A stretch of DNA of 64,000 nucleotides from Nocardia sp. SYP-A9097 (GCF_009649815.1 NZ_WJIC01000004.1:186001-250000); one strand, 5' to 3'; numbered from the stretch's first letter, positions 32,565 to 41,903 are shown. Numbers and translations are program-made. Notes: generated from the letters alone by a model not told the origin.

Positions 32565-35021
32565 ATGACGCTATGGGCCCGCATGACCACCGCACGACCG
32601 TGGCTGACACTCGCGACCGAGCTACTGGTCGTGGTGTGTGCCGGCTGCTGGGGCCTGGGGGTGCTGGACCGATTGAATCTCGCGGGCCAGATCGACCCCG
32701 GTAGTCAATCCGCGCGGGCGGACGAGCTGATCCGGGCGAATATCGGCCGCCAGACACCGGATGTGGTGGTGATCTACTCCGCACCGCCCGGCAGCACGCT
32801 CGAGGATATTCGGGCCCGGGTCGTCGAGCGATTCGACCGAGTGCCCGCGGCGGCGCTCGCCAAGCCGATCGAATCCTATTGGACGACAAAGGATCCGATC
32901 CGAAAGTCGGCGATGATCTCGACCGGCGGGTCCAAGGCGCTCGCGGTGCTCACCCTCGAAGGCGATGATGCCGAGCAGTTGCGGGCCTATCAGCGACTCG
33001 TGCCGGAGTTGACGGTGCCGGGAATCCCGACGCAGTTCACCGGTTTCAGCGCGCTCACCGACGACTACAACACCGAGTCGGTACACGATGTCGCGCTGGC
33101 CGAGACGGTGGCGTTCCCGGTGACGCTGATCCTGCTGCTGTTCATTCTGGGTGGGCTGGTCGCGGCGAGTTTTCCGGTGATCGTCGGCGGGCTGACCATC
33201 TTCGGTTCGCTGGGCGCGCTGCGGCTGATCTCGACGGTCACCGACGTCAGCGCGTTCGCACTCAATGTCGCGATGGTGCTCGGTCTGGGGCTGGCGATCG
33301 ACTACGGCCTGCTCACCGTCGGCCGGTTCCGTGAGGAACTCGGCCGCGGGCGCACCCCGGTCGACGCGGCACAGCACACCATCCGGACCGCGGGACGCTC
33401 GATCGCCTTCTCGGCACTGCTGATGACCTGCGCGTTCTCCGGCGCCATAGCCGCGCCCATATCCATGCTGCGATCGCTCGGCTTCGGCGCCATGGCCGCG
33501 GTGGATATCGCGGCACTACTGTCGCTCACCGCGGTCCCGGCCGTGCTGGCCCTGCTCGGTGAGCGAGTCAACGCATTGCCCTGGCGGCGCGGCGCCGTAC
33601 AGCGCAGTGAGGAACGGGGCGCACGGTTCTGGGATCGGATGGCGGGCCGCGTCCTGCGGCGTCCCGTGCTGATCGCCGTGCTGGCGGGCGGCATCCTGCT
33701 GCTGTTGAGCACTCCGCTACTCGGTATCCGGCCCGCCGGTATCGATATCAACGGCCTCCCCGAGCACAGTGCGGTCCGTATCGCGCAGTCCACACTCACC
33801 ACCGAATTCCCCAATGCGACAGACGGAGTGACGCTGATCGTCCGCGGATCGGGGGGAGTCGCACCGACACCACAGGCGGTAAGCCGGGTGATGGCCGCGG
33901 CGCAACAGTGTGCTGGCGTCCGATTGGTGCTGAGCCAGGCGGCGGGCGGCGATCTGGTGCTCTTGCACGTGGTGCTGTCGACTCCGGACTTCACCTCGGA
34001 GGTGGGGGACACGGTGGCGGCATTGCGGCAACTCCCGGCACCGCCCGACATCACCGTGCTGGTCGGCGGTCAGAACGCGATCAGCACGGACAGCGATGCG
34101 GCGGTGCTGCGCAGTTTCCCGATCATGCTCTCGGTGATGCTGGGCGCCACGCTACTGGTGATGTTCGCGGCATTCCGCTCGATCGTCTTGCCGTTCAAGG
34201 CTGTTGCCATGGCGATGATCAGCCTCGGCGCCACGATCGGGGTGTTGATCTGGGTCATCCAGGACGGTCATGGTGCGGGATACCTCGGCACGGTGGCCGC
34301 TCCGCTGCCGTTTCCGGCGCTGGTCGTGGTCATCGGCGCGGTATTCGGGCTCTCCACCGACTACGAGGTATTCCTCATGTCGCGGATGATGGAGGCGCAT
34401 CTGCAAGGCGCCACCATCGAAGAGGCTGTGCGGGTTGGTGTTTCGCGGACCGGGCGGATTATCACCGCGGCCGCGCTGCTGCTCACCATCGTCACCGGCG
34501 CGGTCGCGTTCTCGGATGTGAGCCTGCTCCGGGTGACCGGCCTCGGTATGTCGCTGGCGATCATTGTCGACGCCACCGTCGTGCGGATGCTGCTGGTTCC
34601 CGCTCTGGTGAAGGTGATGGGCAGGGCGAACTGGTGGCTGCCGCGCATACCGTGGGCGCGGCGTGGCAGCCGCTTCGGCACCGAGATTGCAGACACCATC
34701 GGGACCTTTCCGGATATCTCCTACAGCACTCCCTTTCCGCCGGCGATCACCGGTAACTCGAACATTGCCGTGGTGCCCTGGCGAATGACCGGGACGCATC
34801 TGGGGTTGATCGAGCCGCCGGGATTCGCCGCGACCGGAAAGACCGTCGACCTGCTTGTCCTGGACATCTGGCAGTTCCGATCCGGCCTCATCTGCCGCTG
34901 CCGGTCGATCTGGGACCTCGCTGAAATGCTCCAGCAGTTGGGCATCATGCCCACCTGCGGCAGTGCCGCCGAGCGCGCCTTCGCGCAGGCGCAGAAATGG
35001 CGGTCGAAACTGGGATTCTGA
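32565..35021 (+). CDS. MMPL-family transporter fused to a SnoaL-like cyclase tail
   Basis: 818-aa protein. Residues 1 to about 700 are a two-repeat MMPL/RND exporter (GLAIDYGLLTVGRFREELG and FGLSTDYEVFLMSRMMEAH are the TM acidic/Tyr motifs). From about residue 704 the sequence is instead the C-terminal two thirds of a SnoaL-like polyketide cyclase or ester cyclase (TFPDISYSTPFPP, MTGTHLGLIEPPG, LLVLDIWQFRSGLI, DLAEMLQQLGI). The first 40 residues of that fold are absent. The ATG at 32565 lies 3 bases after the oxoamine-synthase remnant, so the gene was in the PKS operon. The transport half looks complete; it probably exported the PKS lipid. Confidence 0.8.
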   Translation: MTLWARMTTARPWLTLATELLVVVCAGCWGLGVLDRLNLAGQIDPGSQSARADELIRANIGRQTPDVVVIYSAPPGSTLEDIRARVVERFDRVPAAALAKPIESYWTTKDPIRKSAMISTGGSKALAVLTLEGDDAEQLRAYQRLVPELTVPGIPTQFTGFSALTDDYNTESVHDVALAETVAFPVTLILLLFILGGLVAASFPVIVGGLTIFGSLGALRLISTVTDVSAFALNVAMVLGLGLAIDYGLLTVGRFREELGRGRTPVDAAQHTIRTAGRSIAFSALLMTCAFSGAIAAPISMLRSLGFGAMAAVDIAALLSLTAVPAVLALLGERVNALPWRRGAVQRSEERGARFWDRMAGRVLRRPVLIAVLAGGILLLLSTPLLGIRPAGIDINGLPEHSAVRIAQSTLTTEFPNATDGVTLIVRGSGGVAPTPQAVSRVMAAAQQCAGVRLVLSQAAGGDLVLLHVVLSTPDFTSEVGDTVAALRQLPAPPDITVLVGGQNAISTDSDAAVLRSFPIMLSVMLGATLLVMFAAFRSIVLPFKAVAMAMISLGATIGVLIWVIQDGHGAGYLGTVAAPLPFPALVVVIGAVFGLSTDYEVFLMSRMMEAHLQGATIEEAVRVGVSRTGRIITAAALLLTIVTGAVAFSDVSLLRVTGLGMSLAIIVDATVVRMLLVPALVKVMGRANWWLPRIPWARRGSRFGTEIADTIGTFPDISYSTPFPPAITGNSNIAVVPWRMTGTHLGLIEPPGFAATGKTVDLLVLDIWQFRSGLICRCRSIWDLAEMLQQLGIMPTCGSAAERAFAQAQKWRSKLGF

Positions 35022-35103
35022 CCGGCCTGCCCGCGCGGTCTGTGCTGGCGATTTCGATTTCCTCGAGGTCCGTCCGGGAGGGTGTGGGACGCCTTCGGTG
35101 TGG

Positions 35104-35118
35104 CCCAATAGTATTGGG
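35104..35118. promoter_or_regulatory. 15-nt palindrome upstream of the SARP gene
   Basis: Arms CCCAATA and TATTGGG around one central base, 39 bases before the SARP start. It could be an autoregulatory or activator site. Confidence 0.35.
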
Positions 35119-35157
35119 GCTGTTAGTTTTTGCAGGTCACCATTGGCTTGCGTGGTC

Positions 35158-37014
35158 ATGGCGGAGGATATGATCGAATTCAGGTTGCTGGGCTCCGTGG
35201 AGTTGGTGGTGGACGGGCGGACGGTTGATTTGGGGCCGTCGAAACAGCGGGGGATCGTCGCCGCATTGCTGGCCGATCCGGACCAGTCCATCTCGACCGA
35301 GACGCTGGTGGCCCGGGTGTGGGACGCGCCGCCGGAGACCATCCGGAATTCGGTGTACACGTATATGACCAGGCTGCGCCGTATTCTGCGGACCGCCACC
35401 GCGAATACCGGTGAGTTGCCGGAGATTCGTCGATTGCATGGAAGCTATCGGATCGAGGCATCGCCGGGCAGTATCGATCTCTCCGTGTTCCGGGATCTGG
35501 TCGGGCGGGCGCGGGCCATGGCGCCCGATGATCCCGGCCGCGCCGAGACATTGAGCCGGGCACTGGCCCTGTGGCGCGGTGAGCCGCTTGCCGGGCTGGA
35601 CAGCGACTGGGTGCGGCGTTTTCGGGACAGCCTGGGCCAACTCCGGCACGAGGCGATCGCCGAATGGGCGGATGCCGAACTGCGGCGCGGCAATCCGAAG
35701 CTGGTGGCGGCTGATCTGCGCGAGGCGCTGCTGGAGCATCCGCTGGCCGAGGACCTGCACGAGCGATTGCTGTGCGCCTACCGTCTGGACAATCGGGAGG
35801 CGGAGGCGCTCGCGCACTACGACCGGCTGCGCCGCACCCTCGCCACCGAACTCGGCGTCGACCCCGGCCCGCGACTGCGTGAGCTGCACGCCCAGCTGCT
35901 GAACGGCGCGGCCACAACCGAAATACCTGCGGCGGAACCGATTTCGGTGCGGCCGGCACCCGAGCCGGACCCGATGCCGGGTGCGCCGGACCGGGTGCCT
36001 GGCTTGCCGGACCGGGTGCGAGAGGCCGCGGGCGGCGTGGAGCCGGGTGGCTTCCGCGGTCGAGTGGCAGATATCGAGCGCATCCGGCGGGCGCTGACCG
36101 AGGAATCCGGTGCGGTGCTGATCACCGGAAGTCCGGGAATCGGCAAGTCCGCCTTGGCAATGCGAGTCGCGGAAGGGTTGTCCGACCGATTCCCGGACGG
36201 GGTGCTCCGGGTGGAACTCGGTGGTTCCGCGCCTGTGCCCGCCGAGTCGTACACGGTGCTCGGCCACCTGCTGGTGGCGCTCGGGGTACCCGCCGCCGCG
36301 CTGCCCCGCGACTGCGCCGGACGGGCGGCCCGCTACCGGGCCGAGCTCGCCGACCGGCGCGTGCTGGTGCTGCTCGACGATGCCGCCTCACCGGCCCAGC
36401 TGGCCCCGCTGCTCGCGGTCGGCCCCCGCAGTGCGGTCCTGATCAACGCTCGTATTGCCCTGGACAACAACGGGATTCGCACGACCGTACTGCGTGAGCT
36501 GACCATGTCCGAGAGTATGGAGGTGCTCTGCGCCCTCCTCGGCGAGGAGCGCGTCCGCGCCGAGGAGTGGGCGACCACCGCGCTCGTGCGCTGCTGCTCC
36601 GGTATCCCGCTCGCTCTGCACGCGGTGGGCTCCCGGCTGGCCGCCCGTCCGCACTGGACCATTACCCAGCAGCTCGGCCGCATGTCCGAGGAGCAGCGCA
36701 GATTACACGAATTCGCCTATGGCGCATCGGATATCCGCAATGGTCTGGCGATGATGGTCGCCCGTCTCAGCCCCGCCGCCGTCCGAGTCCTGCACCATCT
36801 CGGCACCACCCTGGCCCCCCGAGAGCCCTTCGGCACCGTCGCTCTCACCGGCCTGCCCGATCCCGCCGCCGCGCTGAACGAACTCCTAGCGGCCCACCTG
36901 ATCACCCTCGCGGATCGCGACGTCCCCGGCCCGCGCTACGTCATGCTCGAAATCCACCGCCTCTACGCCAAACACCTAATGTCCGACGCCGCCCTCACGG
37001 CCCTCCCAGTCTGA
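35158..37014 (+). CDS. SARP-family regulator with NB-ARC ATPase domain (AfsR-like)
   Basis: 618-aa activator of the AfsR/DnrI type. The winged-helix DNA-binding domain covers residues 1-100 (MIEFRLLGSVELVVDG, LVARVWDAPPETIRNSVYTY). The bacterial transcriptional activation domain follows, to about 250 (ALALWRGEPLAGLDSDWVRR, REALLEHPLAEDLHERLLCA). After a Pro-rich linker comes an NB-ARC ATPase with a P-loop GSPGIGKSALAM and Walker B VLVLLDDAAS. The TPR part of full AfsR is absent. The ATG at 35170 has GGAGG too close to it, so I favour the ATG at 35158. SARPs usually switch on secondary-metabolite genes, so it probably controls the PKS locus upstream. Confidence 0.85.
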   Translation: MAEDMIEFRLLGSVELVVDGRTVDLGPSKQRGIVAALLADPDQSISTETLVARVWDAPPETIRNSVYTYMTRLRRILRTATANTGELPEIRRLHGSYRIEASPGSIDLSVFRDLVGRARAMAPDDPGRAETLSRALALWRGEPLAGLDSDWVRRFRDSLGQLRHEAIAEWADAELRRGNPKLVAADLREALLEHPLAEDLHERLLCAYRLDNREAEALAHYDRLRRTLATELGVDPGPRLRELHAQLLNGAATTEIPAAEPISVRPAPEPDPMPGAPDRVPGLPDRVREAAGGVEPGGFRGRVADIERIRRALTEESGAVLITGSPGIGKSALAMRVAEGLSDRFPDGVLRVELGGSAPVPAESYTVLGHLLVALGVPAAALPRDCAGRAARYRAELADRRVLVLLDDAASPAQLAPLLAVGPRSAVLINARIALDNNGIRTTVLRELTMSESMEVLCALLGEERVRAEEWATTALVRCCSGIPLALHAVGSRLAARPHWTITQQLGRMSEEQRRLHEFAYGASDIRNGLAMMVARLSPAAVRVLHHLGTTLAPREPFGTVALTGLPDPAAALNELLAAHLITLADRDVPGPRYVMLEIHRLYAKHLMSDAALTALPV

Positions 37015-37461
37015 CCCCACCCCCGACTGGTCAAACGATCACCGGGAACTCACCGTGGCCACTCGCGGCGTGTCGCCCCGGTCAGTTCCCGGTGATCAAT
37101 CGTCCAACCCCGCGCGGGTCTGTTTTGGTGTCTTTGTCTTTGGTCTTTGGGCTCGATAAGGCAACCATGGCCAGTCTTCCCGTCCAGAACGGGACGATCC
37201 GGGCATAGTCCGGTAGCTCGAGCCGGGTACGGCAGGCGACGCGCCCAGCGATACCTGCTTTGCCACGGAAATCGCAGGCACAAAATGCAACCGTCGCCGC
37301 ATTGGGCGGCCCCGAACCGCGATCCGATCCCAGGGCATACCCGTGATGCCCGAACCTGTTCGCCGAGTGTGCACTCTGGGCGGTGTTTTGTCCTTTTCCC
37401 CGCCATACCTGCACACTCGGCAACCCCCCTGCCGGTCGGTAGGCAATCCGACCAGGCCCCA
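37015..37461. other. 447-bp intergenic region with two long inverted repeats
   Basis: Inverted repeat A has 14-bp perfect arms at 37037-37050 and 37084-37097 (33-nt loop), just after the SARP stop, and is a likely terminator. Inverted repeat B has 12-bp perfect arms at 37362-37373 and 37410-37421. Bases 37427-37444 repeat, inverted, the 18-nt sequence at 2496-2513. No credible gene is present; the short frames here lack family features. Confidence 0.5.
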
Positions 37462-38802
37462 TCAGGTGGCGGCGTCGATCCGCCCCAGGTCGATGGCCGT
37501 CAGCAAGGCGGCGTAATCGGTGGCGGTCTGGTCGGCGTAGGCGAGTGCGAAATCGGCTATGGCGCGGTCGAATACGTCGCTCTCGCCCAGGTAGGCGGCG
37601 ATGGCGACGCGATCCCCGGAGCGGGCATGACCGCGCGCCAGGGTGCGCCCGCACAGGTTGGCGTACTGGCTCAACTGCTGCGGGCTCATATCGTCGATGG
37701 TGATGGTGCCCTTCATATCTCGCAGCTGCCGCCAGTAGTAGAAGTGCCCATCGGGACCGGTGGCCCAGCCCAGGAAAATGTCACCGGCCGCCTGGGTGAG
37801 CCGCTGACCATGTACCACTCGATGCCCCTGATGCCGGAATGCACTGGCGCGCAGGTGATTCGCGAGCACCGAGGTCTCGGCCTGCTTTACCTGCAGGAAC
37901 AGCGGATCGCCGGTGGCGCGCCCCGTGAGCAGGGCGATGAAGCAGCGGGTGCCCACGCTGCCGACGCCGACCACCTTCATGGCCAGATCGCGCAGTTGAT
38001 AGCGGTCCAGCAGCACCCGGCGCTCCTCGGGCAGGCTGGCTCGGTAGTCCGCGAGTACCGAATCCAGGTCCGCCTCTTCGATTTCCGAGATCGGCAGCAC
38101 CAGCGGGGGATCGGGTTTGATGCGTGGGGTGCCGTCCGGTCCGGGTTCGGTGAGTTTGTCCAGGGCTTGCAGGCTGGTGCGGGACTTGGCCTTGTTGATC
38201 GCCTTCTCCACGGTTTTGCCTTCCTGGGGGCGCAGTACGGCGGCGACCTCTTGGGCGTTCACCATTTCGTACCAGACCTCGGTTTCGCCGAGAGTTGCCA
38301 ACTGCGCCATGGCTTCCCGGTACGCGGTCGCCGACGCGCGGGCCGACGCGCCGGCCGCGATATCGTCGAAGCCATTGGCGCGGGCGGCGACCGCGACGCT
38401 GGCGGCGAGTCGCTTCACATCCCATTCGAACGGCCCGGGCAGGGTTTCGTCGAAGTCGTTGAGGTCGAAGACGAGTGCGCGTTCGGGTGAGGCGAACAGC
38501 CCGAAATTGGACAGATGCGCGTCACCGCAGAGCTGCACGGTGAGCCCGGTTTCGGGCCCGGCGGCGAGATCGGCCGCCATGATCGCGGGCGCGCCGCGAT
38601 AGAACGGGAACTGCCCGGTGGCCATGCGCGCGTACCGGATTCGCACCAGCTCCGGTACCCGGGTGGTGGCCTGCTGCTCCAGAATACCGACCGGATCGGC
38701 CCGGTCGGGCCCCGGCTGCCACTGTCCGAGCGCCGTGCGCGTCACCAGTTTGCGCGCGGCCCGCCCCGCATCGACACTGTCCGCCTGCTCGGAAGTCGAC
38801 AT
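37462..38802 (-). CDS. DUF2252 domain-containing protein
   Basis: 446-aa protein of the DUF2252 family, distantly kinase-like. Seen motifs are FYRGAPAIMAADLA, VQLCGDAHLSNFG (the kinase-like catalytic-loop equivalent), LVFDLNDFDETLPGPFEWD, VVGVGSVGTRCFIALLTG and a late HARSGDRVAIAAYLG. It starts at the ATG at 38800-38802. No partner gene is near: Imm51 is divergent, 73 bases away. Biochemical function is not established for the family; phosphotransfer is a reasonable guess from the fold. Confidence 0.9.
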   Translation of the reverse strand: MSTSEQADSVDAGRAARKLVTRTALGQWQPGPDRADPVGILEQQATTRVPELVRIRYARMATGQFPFYRGAPAIMAADLAAGPETGLTVQLCGDAHLSNFGLFASPERALVFDLNDFDETLPGPFEWDVKRLAASVAVAARANGFDDIAAGASARASATAYREAMAQLATLGETEVWYEMVNAQEVAAVLRPQEGKTVEKAINKAKSRTSLQALDKLTEPGPDGTPRIKPDPPLVLPISEIEEADLDSVLADYRASLPEERRVLLDRYQLRDLAMKVVGVGSVGTRCFIALLTGRATGDPLFLQVKQAETSVLANHLRASAFRHQGHRVVHGQRLTQAAGDIFLGWATGPDGHFYYWRQLRDMKGTITIDDMSPQQLSQYANLCGRTLARGHARSGDRVAIAAYLGESDVFDRAIADFALAYADQTATDYAALLTAIDLGRIDAAT

Positions 38803-38875
38803 ACACGGACTCTATTTCGCCCGCGGTGTCCCGCGGCGCACCGAATTGTCGGTGTCGCACGCTAGGTTCGCGGCT

Positions 38876-39232
38876 ATGACCGATCGCGAGACCTTCGCCC
38901 CGCTGGTGTTCTTCGAGTACGACCACAAGCCGGGCAACTACTGCCTCATGCTCTCGGACAGTCACATGGTCGAGCTCGAGGAGGTCTTCGCCGCGGCCGG
39001 CTATGAGGGCGGTGGCTATGGCTGGACCGGTGTCGCCCGGTCGGCGCTGGCATTGCGCGCGCCCGAACTGGACGGGAAATTCGGCCTGGACCCGGAGGCC
39101 GGAACTTTTGTCGCATATGGGGAAGATGCGGAGGCCCTGCGGCGGTTGGGTCTATTGCTCCAGGAGGCTTTCCGGGAGCGGACGGTGCTCGCGGAGTTCA
39201 TCGCGGGCGGCGACCCGGAGTGGTTCGACTGA
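38876..39232 (+). CDS. Immunity 51 (Imm51) family protein
   Basis: 118-aa small acidic protein of the Imm51 class: APLVFFEYDHKPGNYCLMLS at the start, then EEVFAAAGYEGGGYGWTGVA (the conserved Gly/Tyr/Trp block), YGEDAEALRRLGLLLQEAF and a C-terminal GGDPEWFD. The family is found as antidotes of polymorphic toxins, but no toxin gene lies beside it here: upstream is divergent DUF2252, downstream an EamA transporter. It may be an orphan antidote kept against a competitor's toxin. Start ATG at 38876. Confidence 0.75.
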   Translation: MTDRETFAPLVFFEYDHKPGNYCLMLSDSHMVELEEVFAAAGYEGGGYGWTGVARSALALRAPELDGKFGLDPEAGTFVAYGEDAEALRRLGLLLQEAFRERTVLAEFIAGGDPEWFD

Positions 39233-39269
39233 CAGGGCGTGGCGGTATGCGGTACAGGGCGGGTGAGCG

Positions 39270-40145
39270 ATGAGTAAGCGCGGTTGGGTGCTGTTCCTCG
39301 CGATGGGCGTGATCTGGGGCGTACCATACGCCATGATCCGGGTCGCGGTCGGCGACTTCGATCCGGTGGTGGTGGCCTTCGGGCGTACCGCGCTCGGAGC
39401 GCTCGTGCTCCTGCCGATTGCGCTGTACACCAAGGTTTTCCTACCGGTGCTGCGGCAGTGGAAATGGGTGCTGGTCTACACGGTTGTGGAGATCACCGGT
39501 CCCTGGCTGTTGATCGGTAAGGCCGAGACCACCCTGACCAGCTCCACGGTCGGTCTGTTGATCGCGGCCGTACCGCTGATCGCCGTGGTCGTGGTGACCA
39601 GACTCGGCCATGAGCGCCTCGATGCCCGCCGCATTACCGGTCTGATGATCGGCTTCGCCGGTGTCGCCGCCCTGGTCGGTCTCGATATCGATGTCTCGGA
39701 TCTGGGTGCGCTGGCGGCCATCGCGGTGAGCGCGGTCGGCTACGCCTTCGGTCCGATCATCATCGACCGCAAGCTCACCGAGCTACCCCCGATCGGCGTG
39801 GTGACGGCCTCACTGGTCTTCGCCGCAGTCATCTACCTGCCATTCGCGCTGTGGCGCATGCCTTCCCACTTCCCGGCCGATGCCACCTGGTCGGTGGTGG
39901 GTCTGGGGCTGCTGTGCACGGCACTGGCCTTCGTGGTCTTCTTCGCTCTCATCGGTGAGGTCGGCCCGGCCCGCGCCACCGTCATCACGTACATCAATCC
40001 GGCGGTGGCGCTGCTCATCGGCGTCACCATGCTGGGTGAACCGCTGACCGCCGGTATGGCCATCGGCTTCCCACTGGTCATCCTCGGTTCGATTCTGGGC
40101 ACCGCGCGTTCGCGTCAGGAGACCCGCGAGCCCGCGCCCGCCTAG
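39270..40145 (+). CDS. EamA/DMT-family transporter
   Basis: 291-aa membrane protein with ten predicted TM segments in two EamA repeats. The first repeat opens with WVLFLAMGVIWGVPYAMIRV, and the second contains LGLLCTALAFVVFFALIGEV followed by YINPAVALLIGVTMLGEPLT, the family signature near TM9. It starts at the ATG at 39270, 37 bases after Imm51, with which it may share a transcript. Its stop overlaps the convergent DUF4126 gene by 4 bases. Substrate unknown; members export amino acids, nucleotides or drugs. Confidence 0.9.
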   Translation: MSKRGWVLFLAMGVIWGVPYAMIRVAVGDFDPVVVAFGRTALGALVLLPIALYTKVFLPVLRQWKWVLVYTVVEITGPWLLIGKAETTLTSSTVGLLIAAVPLIAVVVVTRLGHERLDARRITGLMIGFAGVAALVGLDIDVSDLGALAAIAVSAVGYAFGPIIIDRKLTELPPIGVVTASLVFAAVIYLPFALWRMPSHFPADATWSVVGLGLLCTALAFVVFFALIGEVGPARATVITYINPAVALLIGVTMLGEPLTAGMAIGFPLVILGSILGTARSRQETREPAPA

Positions 40146-40723
40146 GCGGTGGTCTTGCGGCGTCGTCGGCGCACCAACCGCACCGCCGCCCACACCAGGG
40201 CCAGCACGGCCACCACCGCCAGCACCGGGACCAGGATCGCCAGAAAGACCAATGCGATGCTGGCGATGTCCTCGAGCGTGGAGAGCACCGGCGCGGCCAC
40301 GCCCGCGGTGGCGACATTGGCGACCGGTCGCACCGTCGACTTGGTGAGCGAAACCGTAAGTGCGGTAATCACTCCGATGACGACCGGTACCCACTGGCCG
40401 GACTGTGCGAACGCGCCGGGATCGGCCACGGCGGAGGTCTGCGCCGCTGTGCCGGAACCGAATACGATGCCGCCCGCCGTCGGCCGCACGAAGGTCTGGA
40501 CGATGTCGTTGGCACTGTCTAACGCCGGAATCTTGTCGGCGACGACCTCGACCACGAGCAGTGCCGCGACGATCGCCATCACCCAGCCGTTGCCCAGCCA
40601 GGCCCAGCCCTGCGGCAGGGTCACCAGATCGGTGAACCGCGAGAGCAGGCCCAGCGCCAGTAGCGGGATATAGGCGTTGAGTCCCGCCGCGGTCGCGAGC
40701 CCGAAGCCGGTCAGCAGTTCCAT
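40142..40723 (-). CDS. DUF4126 membrane protein
   Basis: 193-aa protein with about five TM segments. LATAAGLNAYIPLLALGLLS at the N-terminus, then VVEVVADKIPALDSANDIVQ, PTAGGIVFGS and a terminal Arg/Lys-rich tail (RLVRRRRRKTTA) fit DUF4126. It starts at the ATG at 40721-40723, 7 bases after the AI-2E-family gene, so the two are one operon. Function not established. Confidence 0.85.
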   Translation of the reverse strand: MELLTGFGLATAAGLNAYIPLLALGLLSRFTDLVTLPQGWAWLGNGWVMAIVAALLVVEVVADKIPALDSANDIVQTFVRPTAGGIVFGSGTAAQTSAVADPGAFAQSGQWVPVVIGVITALTVSLTKSTVRPVANVATAGVAAPVLSTLEDIASIALVFLAILVPVLAVVAVLALVWAAVRLVRRRRRKTTA

Positions 40724-40730
40724 GGCTGCA

Positions 40731-41903
40731 TTATGAGTCCGAGGGCGGGGGTGTTTTGTCCGGGCTCGCCGGTACTTGCCGGTGCGCCTTGGACATTCGG
40801 CCGCGGCGTTCGATGCGCGGGTCCTCGGTGACGTCGTAGCGCTTGACGTATTCGCTCAGGAACGCCTGCAGGGTGGCGGTCGCGGGGATGGCCAGCAGCG
40901 CCCCCACCGCGCCCAGCAGCGCGCCGCCGACGATGACCGAGAGCAGCGCCACCGCCGGATTCACATCGACCGTGCGGGCGGTGATGCGCGGCTGCAGCAC
41001 ATAATCCTGAATCCACTGGTAGATCACCACGAACGCGATCACCCAGACCGCGTCGACGGGTTTGATGGTGAGCGCCACCAACACCGGCAGAATCCCGGCG
41101 ATATAGGTGCCGATGGTCGGCACGAACGAGGCGATGACGCCGAACCAGATGCCCAGGGCGAAGGCGTTCGGCATTCCGAGCAGCCACAGGAACGCGCCGT
41201 GGATGACCGCGGAGATGACCGCGAGCAACGCGCGCGAGTAGAGGTAGCCGCCGGTCTTGTCGATGGCCAGGTCCCAGGCATGCAGTACCGCACCCTGTTT
41301 GGCGGGCGGCAGCAGTGCGCAGACCGAGCGCCGCAGCTTGGGTCCGTCCGCGGTCATGTACACGCTGAAGAGCGCGATGGTGATCACCTTCGCGAACCCG
41401 CCGAGCACCGTATTCGACAGTCCCCACACATTGTTCGCGGCGTGCTCGGCATAGGCGTTGAGGACATCGGAGTCCTTGAAGAGCCGGTCCCGGAGTTGAT
41501 GCACGGTGAAATCCTGGTGAAAAGTGTGATTGACCCAGGACACCAATTCGTCCAGTACGCGCGGTAATTCGTCGAGAACATTGCCGACGGTCTGCACCAT
41601 GAGTATGCCGAGCGTCACCAGGAATCCGATGGTGCATGCGAAAACGATGATGAATATCGCCGCCGTGGCGAGGCCGCGATTGATGCCGCGCCCGGCCATG
41701 GCATCGACGGCGGGCTCCATGGCGAGGGAGATGAAGAAGGCCACCGTCATCATGACGGCGATGCCGATCAGCTCGTGAGCAGCCCAGTTGACCAGCTCGA
41801 ACAGGCCGAGGAAGGCGAAGGCGAGCACCATGGCGCGGGGGAGCCAGGCGGGCATGCGGCTCTCCGGGGGCGGGGTTCGGATGGACGGTGATTGGTCGGC
41901 CAC
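40731..41903 (-). CDS. AI-2E family transporter (PerM/TqsA-like)
   Basis: 390-aa membrane protein with eight predicted TM segments and the large central soluble loop typical of the family. FIIVFACTIGFLVTLGILMV, then FGVIASFVPTIGTYIAGILP, VIAFVVIYQWIQDYVLQPRI (a hallmark segment) and ALLSVIVGGALLGAVGALLA are diagnostic. The start is a GTG at 41901-41903. The name comes from E. coli TqsA; most members transport other things, including ions. It is divergent from the PhoU-like gene. Confidence 0.9.
   Translation of the reverse strand: MADQSPSIRTPPPESRMPAWLPRAMVLAFAFLGLFELVNWAAHELIGIAVMMTVAFFISLAMEPAVDAMAGRGINRGLATAAIFIIVFACTIGFLVTLGILMVQTVGNVLDELPRVLDELVSWVNHTFHQDFTVHQLRDRLFKDSDVLNAYAEHAANNVWGLSNTVLGGFAKVITIALFSVYMTADGPKLRRSVCALLPPAKQGAVLHAWDLAIDKTGGYLYSRALLAVISAVIHGAFLWLLGMPNAFALGIWFGVIASFVPTIGTYIAGILPVLVALTIKPVDAVWVIAFVVIYQWIQDYVLQPRITARTVDVNPAVALLSVIVGGALLGAVGALLAIPATATLQAFLSEYVKRYDVTEDPRIERRGRMSKAHRQVPASPDKTPPPSDS

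Noticed and set aside
37147..38490. 447-codon plus-strand frame
   Set aside because: Antisense to the DUF2252 gene, which has clear family motifs.
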